35,338 nt of DNA, taken from NCBI GenBank assembly GCA_030596025.1, contig JAUVKW010000011.1, forward strand, positions 1 to 35,338, given 5' to 3'. This document shows, one piece after another, positions 1 through 7,021 of the stretch (its first letter is position 1; every line of letters begins with the position of its first letter). The notes under the pieces are model-generated. The model saw only the letters and a list, made by a program, of their open reading frames with translations. It was not told where the DNA came from and did no database searches. The position numbers were made by a program, and so were the translations under genes. Origin of the DNA: Bacteroidota bacterium (GTDB lineage Bacteria; Bacteroidota; Bacteroidia; Bacteroidales; VadinHA17).

Positions 1-250
1 ATACTTAAGACATTTCAATATAATAATATAGTTCTCACGGCACTTGAACCTCATCACTAAATGTCGTGTAATACGGAGATTCTTTAAGCGTAAGAGATAA
101 AAGTTGACGGATCCGTTGACAGAATCAACCTAATTGGTTGATTGTCCCGGAATATGTAAAATATACCAATCCAAGAATTAACATTCTAAATCATAGCCCG
201 AAAAATTCACAAAACCGGGCCAGGGAGTTCAGCACAGCAAATTTTTTGGA

Positions 251-844
251 CTAAACCTGCCGCATGATTGTTTCTGCAATATCCAGGCTGTCTTGATCAT
301 TGACATTGAAAAACAAGTCTGGATGAAAAAATTCAAAACTGGAGTCCATTTTCACCCAATTTACATCAATTTTTTTTTGCAGGTTCATAATCTTTAAGTC
401 CTGATTCCGGATTTGTTTTGTAAGCTGAGGAAGAATTGCTTTTGAATAAAGAGCACATAGAGGTTCTATCATATTCTGATCATGTATTGGTATGGAAACA
501 AGGCTTTTATTGTTTTTTGACAATAAATACGCAAGGGCTTGAGAATTAATAAATGGCATGTCGCAGGATAAAACAAAATTGCTATCCGAGTTTGTATTTA
601 AAAGACCTGTATATATTCCTCCTATGGGTCCCAAATCGGGGTAAACATCTTTTATGACAGGAAAACCAAATGTTTCATAAGCAGGATTATTCGTACATAT
701 TATAATCTCGCTGCATAGTTCCTTCAGCACTTCAATAGAATACTGTATTAATGGTTTCCCATGAAGCACCAGTAGCCCTTTATCTGAGCCCATCCTTGAA
801 CTTTTCCCTCCCGATAAAATGATCCCTGTAATTTTTTGTTTCAT
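251..844 (-). CDS. mobA: Molybdenum cofactor guanylyltransferase (MobA-like)
   Basis: N-terminal nucleotidyltransferase motif GIILSGGKSSRMGSDKGLL, then GPIGGIYTGL and FVLSCDMPFI, typical of MobA. Confidence 0.92.
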   Translation of the reverse strand: MKQKITGIILSGGKSSRMGSDKGLLVLHGKPLIQYSIEVLKELCSEIIICTNNPAYETFGFPVIKDVYPDLGPIGGIYTGLLNTNSDSNFVLSCDMPFINSQALAYLLSKNNKSLVSIPIHDQNMIEPLCALYSKAILPQLTKQIRNQDLKIMNLQKKIDVNWVKMDSSFEFFHPDLFFNVNDQDSLDIAETIMRQV

Positions 845-925
845 GAGCTATTGTAATTGATTCGAAGATAGATAGATATTCCAGAATCTTAACCCGCTTT
901 ATTCATACAAAAACAAATTATCATA

Positions 926-960
926 AAAAAAGGCTGCCTATATTTAGCACAGCCTTTTTA
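926..960. terminator. Intrinsic terminator-like hairpin, possibly bidirectional
   Basis: AAAAAGGCTG...CAGCCTTTTT stem with A-run on the left and T-run on the right; just downstream of the minus-strand DsrE2/SQR operon. Confidence 0.75.
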
Positions 961-985
961 GTTGAGAAGAATTAGTAATAAAAAA

Positions 986-1492
986 TCAAGTAAAAATGAT
1001 TTGAGTATTCTCACCACCAGCCAGTTCATAAAATGCGCCTATGGTGATAATGTCAATTACATGATCACATAAATCTTTTTTCTCCAGCTTGAACATATCA
1101 GCAGCAAGTTTACATGCGTAGATTTCACCTCCTCCTGCAGTGATCATGTCAAGAAATTCATCAACCGGCGGCATATCAAGTGCCTCCATTTGTTTTTTCA
1201 TCATTGCTGAAACACCTGCTTCGATACCTGGCAGGGTGCCCAGTAATGTTGGAAACGGAAGCCCTCCCGGCATTCTCATTGCAGGATTGCCAACAGTACT
1301 GGTGTGAAGTTTGTTCATTTGCTTCTTTGTAATTGCATCCAATCCGAAAAAGGTGAAAAATACTTTTGCCTCTATGCCTTCCATTACGGCACCATTTGCC
1401 ATAACCAGCGTGGCATAAACATCTTCAATAGATCCTTTTGCACAAATAATACAAACCTTCTTCAATGGATGTTCTTCTTTTTTTGTACTCAT
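986..1492 (-). CDS. DsrE/DsrF/DrsH-like family protein (DsrE2 type)
   Basis: KLHTSTVGNPAMRMPGGLPFPTLLGTLPG and GGGEIYACKLAADMF (conserved Cys) resemble DsrE2-type proteins. The ATG at 1492 (MSTKKEEH...) is preferred over the ORF-track start at 1525. Confidence 0.85.
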   Translation of the reverse strand: MSTKKEEHPLKKVCIICAKGSIEDVYATLVMANGAVMEGIEAKVFFTFFGLDAITKKQMNKLHTSTVGNPAMRMPGGLPFPTLLGTLPGIEAGVSAMMKKQMEALDMPPVDEFLDMITAGGGEIYACKLAADMFKLEKKDLCDHVIDIITIGAFYELAGGENTQIIFT

Positions 1493-1515
1493 AATATGTA
1501 ATTTAATGAATGGGT

Positions 1516-1827
1516 TTATACACAACTTGATGGTTTATCAATCCCTGCAATCCTTGAGGATTTTTTGAGCGGACCGCCTGGAAAAAGTTCATAAAGACCT
1601 TTGATATCAACAATGCCTGATTTCCCAACTTTTCGGATGGTCAAAGGACTTCCTTTTGCAGTTTCTTCCCTGAGAAACTGCAAAACTTCATAATGTTTAT
1701 CGGTAAGTTCAATTTCTTCCTCTTTGGCAAGTTCAGCTGCCACCTCTTTTGTCCATTGAGCAGGATCGGTTAGATAACCTTCATCGTTCACGTCAATTGC
1801 AACCCCTGCATAATTTTTTGTAGCCAT
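1516..1827 (-). CDS. tusE: TusE/DsrC family sulfur-relay protein with a single C-terminal Cys
   Basis: 103 aa; C-terminus FPGGPLKKSSRIAGIDKPSSCV matches the DsrC/TusE tail (KPxGCV-like) with a penultimate Cys. Confidence 0.88.
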   Translation of the reverse strand: MATKNYAGVAIDVNDEGYLTDPAQWTKEVAAELAKEEEIELTDKHYEVLQFLREETAKGSPLTIRKVGKSGIVDIKGLYELFPGGPLKKSSRIAGIDKPSSCV

Positions 1828-1864
1828 AGTAATTGATTTAAAATGTTATTAATTATTTTTTCTG

Positions 1865-2530
1865 TTAAATTTCCGTTTTCTCAGCAGGGCTTAAATTTTT
1901 CATAAATGTCAGGATAAACCCAATCCCTCTTTTCATCTCAGGAGTATTCAATTCTTTCATCACTTTCCAGATTGAATATTCCGGAACATTTGTCGGGTCA
2001 AGATTTTTATAAATATTCAAAGCATTGTTCATAGCCTTCATCATGTCGGGTTGGGTAAGACCTTTGAGAGTGTCCATTATTGTAACGATATTGTCGGCAA
2101 GCATTCTTACATCTTCTACCGAGTAGTGTGTAACAATATTGTCAAGAATCTTAAATGCTTCGCTGAAAAACTGAAAGTATCCTTTTTGCTCATACTCATG
2201 GAATTTCCCAATTACATCATATCCAACTTCTTTGGCAATCGGGCCCATATCTTTCATCAGATCCACCATGTTTTCAAACATATTCAGGATCATTGAAAAA
2301 TTATTTGCATTTTTAAGGAGCTTAAAAAAGATGATTTGCAAGGCTTCGCCATCGAGTTCAACACCTTGGTGATCAAGAGTCTCGACCGTGCTTTCAAATG
2401 CATCCTTCCCAATGATTGACATATCACTGATCAGATCTTCAATCATTTCACTTTTTAACCTTTGCTGATTGACATTTTCCAGCAAAAGATCCAGTTTTTG
2501 ATTTATCTCACTCAATTGATCATTTTCCAT
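1865..2530 (-). CDS. DUF1641 domain-containing protein
   Basis: Helical protein (LNPYKNLDPTNVPEYSIWKVMKELNTPEMKRGIGFILTFMKNL-like C-terminus) resembling DUF1641. Start set at MENDQLSEINQ (2530), 2 bp after the SQR stop. Confidence 0.75.
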   Translation of the reverse strand: MENDQLSEINQKLDLLLENVNQQRLKSEMIEDLISDMSIIGKDAFESTVETLDHQGVELDGEALQIIFFKLLKNANNFSMILNMFENMVDLMKDMGPIAKEVGYDVIGKFHEYEQKGYFQFFSEAFKILDNIVTHYSVEDVRMLADNIVTIMDTLKGLTQPDMMKAMNNALNIYKNLDPTNVPEYSIWKVMKELNTPEMKRGIGFILTFMKNLSPAEKTEI

Positions 2531-2532
2531 AA

Positions 2533-3762
2533 CTAAAGTTTTTTCCCGGCCATAGACATATTTGGCCCAATTGGAAGTTCTTTTCCCTTTAATAGAATAT
2601 GCCAGTAGATCCACCTGAAAATAACTTTTCCATAATGGTTAAATTTGGTGTTTTGAAGAAGACCAAAAGGACCCACCCCGGGTAGAGGAAAAGTTCCGGG
2701 TAAAGGTTCCGTGTCATAGTTAAAATCTATGATAGAGCCTTTCCCAAACCCGGTTTCAATATAGCAATTAGCATGCCCGTCGAATTTTGCATACAATGGC
2801 TTTCCATCTATAGAACTTAGAAGGTTTTCCAGCAATACCTCAGCTGCAAAGTGAACAACAGATCCTGCTTTTGAAGTTGGGATATTGGATGCATCACCAA
2901 GGACAAATATATTTTCATATTTCTCTGAACGCAAGGTCTGTTTGTCTGTTGGAACAAAATTAAGATCATCTCCCATACCACTTCTTTCAATTAAATCATT
3001 TCCCATATTTACCGGCACTATTGTGAGAAGGTCAAATGGGATTTCCTGGCCATCATAAGAGATGATCTTTTTTTCTTTGTTATCAACTCTCTCCAGATAA
3101 AATTCGGGAATTACCTTGATGTTCTTTTCTTCTAGTAAGCCACTCAGCATTTTTGTGGCATGAGGTTTGGTAAATGCTCCGGGAAGTGGAGTAACATAAG
3201 TAATGTTAATTTTATCCCTGATTCCGGCTTCATGAAAATAGGCATCTGCCAGAAAAACAAATTCGAGAGGAGCTACGGGGCATTTAAATGGAATCTCAGC
3301 AATATTCATTACCAGGCGCCCACCTTCCCATGTTTTAATGAATTCACGTAATGCGACTGCTCCTTCAATGGTATAAAAATCGAAAATGCGTTTATACCAC
3401 AGATCTTCTTTTAATCCTGGAGTTTCTTCAGGCCGGGTTTGAGTACCGGTTGCCAGGATCATAAAATCATAATTCAGAATTTTTCCATTCCCAAGCTTTA
3501 CCTGATTTTTATCGCCTTCTATTAAGTCAATTTCTGAAAAAATCACATTTACTCCCGGAGGGAAAAAATCACTTTTGGGTTTTATTACATCATTTTTATT
3601 ATAGATACCAAAGGGAATGAATAAAAAACCGGGTTGGTAATAATGAGTTTTATATTGGTCAACAAGAGTAATATCCCACTCGCTTCTATCCAGGATGGAT
3701 CTTAGTTTGTTTGCCATGATTGTACCTCCGGTACCACCACCAAGAATTAATATTTTTTTCAT
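2533..3762 (-). CDS. sqr: FAD-dependent sulfide:quinone oxidoreductase
   Basis: N-terminal Rossmann motif ILILGGGTGGTIMANKL; IPFKCPVAPLE and GHANCYIETGFGKG contain the two conserved redox Cys; ILATGTQ and VLGDASNIPTSKAG FAD motifs. Confidence 0.9.
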   Translation of the reverse strand: MKKILILGGGTGGTIMANKLRSILDRSEWDITLVDQYKTHYYQPGFLFIPFGIYNKNDVIKPKSDFFPPGVNVIFSEIDLIEGDKNQVKLGNGKILNYDFMILATGTQTRPEETPGLKEDLWYKRIFDFYTIEGAVALREFIKTWEGGRLVMNIAEIPFKCPVAPLEFVFLADAYFHEAGIRDKINITYVTPLPGAFTKPHATKMLSGLLEEKNIKVIPEFYLERVDNKEKKIISYDGQEIPFDLLTIVPVNMGNDLIERSGMGDDLNFVPTDKQTLRSEKYENIFVLGDASNIPTSKAGSVVHFAAEVLLENLLSSIDGKPLYAKFDGHANCYIETGFGKGSIIDFNYDTEPLPGTFPLPGVGPFGLLQNTKFNHYGKVIFRWIYWHILLKGKELPIGPNMSMAGKKL

Positions 3763-3873
3763 ATTTTTATTGAATCAAAAGATTAGATTTTCAGGGATAC
3801 ACAAAAAAACTTCTGCTGTGAATTGGGCATTACAAAATTACCCATAGATTTGTAGCTGATAGATTTGGGTATT

Positions 3874-3887
3874 ATGATATATATCAA
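3874..3887. promoter_or_regulatory. FNR-box-like operator (ATGAT-ATAT-ATCAA)
   Basis: 9 of 10 match to TTGAT-N4-ATCAA, in the divergent intergenic region between sqr (-) and a crp/fnr gene (+). Confidence 0.55.
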
Positions 3888-3936
3888 GATTGTTTTATAA
3901 CATATATAGATGTCTTGATAAGTTACTTAAGTTCTC

Positions 3937-4617
3937 ATGAATAATAACTGTGAGGTTTGTTTTTACAGATCGTTTTTGTTTGATAATCTCGAGAAAAAGG
4001 AGTTTGCTCTTCTTAGTCTGGCCCGAAAAGAGATTGATTACAAAAAAGGCGAAATCATTGTGAGAGAGGGAGAAAAGATTTCTGATTTTCTTTATTTGAA
4101 AGAGGGTTTATTGAAAGTTTACAGAACTGTGGGTCCCCGAAAGGAGCAAATTGTTGGAGTGGCAAAACCCATGGATTTTGTAGGCTTATTGAGTGTTTTT
4201 TCAAAATCAAATTATCAGTACTCCATATCTACTCTTGAAGATTCATCAGTTTGTGCTATTCCCCTGGATCTGGTAAAACAAATGGTGCATTCCAATGGAG
4301 ATTTTGCCAATACTCTTCTTAAAAAGATGAGCGAGATGAATGACCAGATCCTCAATGCCAGACTGGATATTAATTTAAAGAATTTGAGGGGAAGAACGGC
4401 TTATATTCTATTAATGCTTTCAAAGGAAGTATATAAAAGTGAGAAGTTTGATCTTCCTGTATCAAGGAAAGAAATAGGAGAGCTTATAGATATGAGAACT
4501 GAAAATGTGATTAGAATATTGTCAGAATTCAGGAATGACGGGATAATTAAAATAGAAGGGAAGGGGATTGAGATTGTGGACATGGAGAGGCTGGAGCAGA
4601 TTTCAGAATTTGGGTAA
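3937..4617 (+). CDS. Crp/Fnr family transcriptional regulator (paralogue 1)
   Basis: cNMP-binding fold (KKGEIIVREGEKISDFLYLKEGLLKVY), HTH (VSRKEIGELIDMRTENVIRILSEFRNDGII), N-terminal CEVC and SSVCAIPL resembling E. coli FNR C122 context. Confidence 0.92.
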   Translation: MNNNCEVCFYRSFLFDNLEKKEFALLSLARKEIDYKKGEIIVREGEKISDFLYLKEGLLKVYRTVGPRKEQIVGVAKPMDFVGLLSVFSKSNYQYSISTLEDSSVCAIPLDLVKQMVHSNGDFANTLLKKMSEMNDQILNARLDINLKNLRGRTAYILLMLSKEVYKSEKFDLPVSRKEIGELIDMRTENVIRILSEFRNDGIIKIEGKGIEIVDMERLEQISEFG

Positions 4618-4723
4618 AGTAAACCATAAGAGCATACGCATCAACTTATGAAAAACCACCTCCCTCCTGACGATTAATGTCAGGATTATAAACCTGGAGA
4701 ACTTATACTCTTCACTTGGCGAA

Positions 4724-4969
4724 TCATTCTTTTTCTGAACGGAAGTTGCTGCAATTGCATTTCATACATAAGACTGACCATGTAATTCCTAGCACTAAAC
4801 CGGCTCCAAGAGCGATGTAGAATACAATCTTAGGAAAGCCAAGACAACATGATAAAAAACCAATTAATATCAATGCCAGAACACCGACCATACCGAGAAC
4901 CATGCAAAAAAAACCTGCGTTAATCAGAAAATTTTTCCACCCTGGAATTTTATTGTTTTGTGTGTTCAT
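4724..4969 (-). CDS. Small hypothetical membrane protein (two predicted TM helices, Cys-rich)
   Basis: 81 aa ORF with two hydrophobic segments and FLSCCLG / VLCMKCNC motifs; lies alone between two crp genes. Confidence 0.55.
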   Translation of the reverse strand: MNTQNNKIPGWKNFLINAGFFCMVLGMVGVLALILIGFLSCCLGFPKIVFYIALGAGLVLGITWSVLCMKCNCSNFRSEKE

Positions 4970-5032
4970 TTTCCCACGATGTTAGTGTCTATGTCAAAGG
5001 TATGAAGATGTAAACTTAATGCCTTGTCATAT

Positions 5033-5130
5033 AGTGTGAGAATTGTCAAAATAAAGCGTGATATTTGTTTCAGATGTGTAGTGTGATGTTTGTTTCGTGC
5101 TCATAAATTATATTCGTATCTTATGAGCAC
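5033..5130. promoter_or_regulatory. Repeat-rich control region upstream of crp paralogue 2
   Basis: Three AGYGTGA-type direct repeats starting at 5033, 5055 and 5080 (last two extend to AGYGTGATRTTTGTTTC), then a perfect 10-bp inverted repeat GTGCTCATAA-N14-TTATGAGCAC (5097-5106/5121-5130). Confidence 0.55.
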
Positions 5131-5150
5131 AATTAAAAATTTAGAATTCG

Positions 5151-5849
5151 ATGATTCAGGTAAATAAGGATGGCTCAAAATGCCATGAATGCAAAAATAA
5201 ATCAACAGCGGCACTGGTGCTGGATGGGGACGAGCTTGAAATTCTTGAACAGGGTTGTCTGGATGTTCATTTGCAGGGTGGGGAAAAAATCTTTACAGAG
5301 GGATTGCCTCACTCTCATGTGGTATATCTAAAAGAAGGATTTGCAAAGATCCATATGCTTGGACCAAATGGACGTGATCAGATTTTAAAAATTTCGCGAC
5401 CAAACTCCTATTTGGGAATTCAAACAATTCTGGGAGGGAAAATAAATCACTTTTCTGCAACTGCACTGGGGGATATCAGGGCCTGTTATATAAATGTTCA
5501 TGTGTTTAAAGAATTGATAAATAAAAGTGGACCCTTTGCCACAAAAATTTTGAATTCTGTATGCTCTGAAGAATTGAGCTATTACAGGAGATTTGTGGGC
5601 CAGCAACAAAAACAAATTAATGGACGCCTGGCCGATGCAATTCTCTATTTTGCCGATGAGATTTTTGTTAGTAAAAACTTTGAATTACCCTTTTCGCACA
5701 ACGATTTATCTGGCTTGATCGGAACTACCAGGGAGAGTGTAACCCGGGGGTTGAAGGACTTTAAAGACGGGAATATCCTGGAGGTGAAAAGGAGAAATTT
5801 CCGGATACTGAATTATAGTCTTTTGAAAAAAATTAGCGAAAGAGGGTAA
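5151..5849 (+). CDS. Crp/Fnr family transcriptional regulator (paralogue 2)
   Basis: cNMP-binding fold (GGEKIFTEGLPHSHVVYLKEGFAKI), HTH (FSHNDLSGLIGTTRESVTRGLKDFKDGNIL), N-terminal CHEC and IRACYINVHVF. Confidence 0.92.
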   Translation: MIQVNKDGSKCHECKNKSTAALVLDGDELEILEQGCLDVHLQGGEKIFTEGLPHSHVVYLKEGFAKIHMLGPNGRDQILKISRPNSYLGIQTILGGKINHFSATALGDIRACYINVHVFKELINKSGPFATKILNSVCSEELSYYRRFVGQQQKQINGRLADAILYFADEIFVSKNFELPFSHNDLSGLIGTTRESVTRGLKDFKDGNILEVKRRNFRILNYSLLKKISERG

Positions 5850-5926
5850 AAGTGTCTGGTCCGGATATATTATACAGATTAGACAAAAGGACCAGGCAAC
5901 AAAAATGGGGGCATCTTCTGATATTT

Positions 5927-6022
5927 ATGTCAAAAGTCAGAGGCCAAAAGTATTATGTCAAATGTTGAGACCTCTTTATATTTACATGATACATTTGACA
6001 TTTGCCTTCTGACATTTGACAT
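5927..6022. repeat. Imperfect long inverted repeat (REP/MITE-like hairpin) between convergent crp genes
   Basis: Left arm ATGTCAAAAGTCAGAGGCCAAAAGTATTATGTCAAATG vs reverse complement of right arm ATGTCAAATGTCAGAAGGCAAATGTCAAATG; ~27-nt central loop. Confidence 0.7.
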
Positions 6023-6077
6023 TATTGTTGCCATTCATTTCTCATTTTATCAGGCTCAAATCAAATCTTATCTTACC

Positions 6078-6755
6078 TTACTCCATCTTTTTAAGGGTCT
6101 CAATATCTATAAGTTCAAAACTCTTGCCGTTTACTATCAGTAATTTATTAGCCTTCATGTATTTCAAAACCCTGGAAAGACTTTCCGGAGACATATTGGT
6201 GATTTCTGCCATGTCTTTCCTGGCAAGGGATGTAGTGAACTTGCTGGATTTGTATATATGTTTCGAAAGACATAATAAAAGATCAGATAATCTTCCATGA
6301 ACCTGTTTTTGTCCCAGGCTTGCTATTTGTTGGTAGCTTCTTATTATATCATCAGTGACATATTTCAGCATTCCTGCCGCAAAGCCTGCATTTCTTTCAG
6401 TAAGCTCTCTAAATGCATTTATATCCCATAAGCAGGCAAGGGTATCTTCACTGGCCACTGCAGAAAATGGAAGTTTCTGTGGCTTAAACAAAACCTGAAG
6501 TCCCAGGAAATATCCACCTGTTTCAATAGACAAAACAAGGGGCCCCCTGTTTCCTTCCGAAATAATCTTGATTAGTCCACTTCTAAGGTAGATTACATGG
6601 GAGGCAGAAGTACCTTGCTTACAAAGATTTTCTCCTTTCCTGAACTTAATTTCAACCCTGTTCCGGTTGATAAAAGCCAGCTCTTCTGGATTCAAAAACC
6701 TGAAGGGCGTAGTTATGCAAGTGCAATTCTTACAGGTATGAAGTATTTCAGACAT
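6078..6755 (-). CDS. Crp/Fnr family transcriptional regulator (paralogue 3)
   Basis: cNMP-binding fold (RKGENLCKQGTSASHVIYLRSGLIKI), HTH (LARKDMAEITNMSPESLSRVLKYMKANKLL), N-terminal CKNCTC and TLACLWDINAF. Confidence 0.92.
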   Translation of the reverse strand: MSEILHTCKNCTCITTPFRFLNPEELAFINRNRVEIKFRKGENLCKQGTSASHVIYLRSGLIKIISEGNRGPLVLSIETGGYFLGLQVLFKPQKLPFSAVASEDTLACLWDINAFRELTERNAGFAAGMLKYVTDDIIRSYQQIASLGQKQVHGRLSDLLLCLSKHIYKSSKFTTSLARKDMAEITNMSPESLSRVLKYMKANKLLIVNGKSFELIDIETLKKME

Positions 6756-6795
6756 TTTGTGAATCAGTTGTGAATCAGAGCAAAATTAGAAAAAA

Positions 6796-6846
6796 TTGAT
6801 TTCAAATCAAATCATTTTATGATATAGGGCAATTATAAAATGATTT
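6796..6846. promoter_or_regulatory. Two adjoining inverted repeats in a divergent promoter region
   Basis: TTGATTT-C-AAATCAA (6796-6810) overlaps a perfect 12-bp inverted repeat AAATCATTTTAT-N14-ATAAAATGATTT (6809-6820/6835-6846). Confidence 0.6.
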
Positions 6847-6948
6847 ATTACAAGTTTTTACCTGATAAATGCCCATGCTCACTCTATAGTGAATTAATTC
6901 CATATGCTCTACATTTGCCTCTGCGTTCCCTTTTTTTTGGCACTTGTA

Positions 6949-6966
6949 CTGTTAATTAATTAACAG
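6949..6966. promoter_or_regulatory. Perfect 18-bp palindrome CTGTTAATTAATTAACAG
   Basis: Read directly; 55 bp upstream of the rhodanese lipoprotein ATG (7022). Confidence 0.55.
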
Positions 6967-7021
6967 AAGAATGGGAAAACAAAACAAATGATTTATTAAC
7001 TAACCAAAATTTTTATTTATT

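Noticed and set aside
4666-4684. CCTGAC-gattaat-GTCAGG hairpin after crp1
   Set aside because: Only 6-bp stem and no following T-run; too weak to call a terminator.
5955-6300. Two small plus-strand ORFs (62 and 94 aa)
   Set aside because: Overlap the hairpin repeat and the antisense of crp3; no motif.
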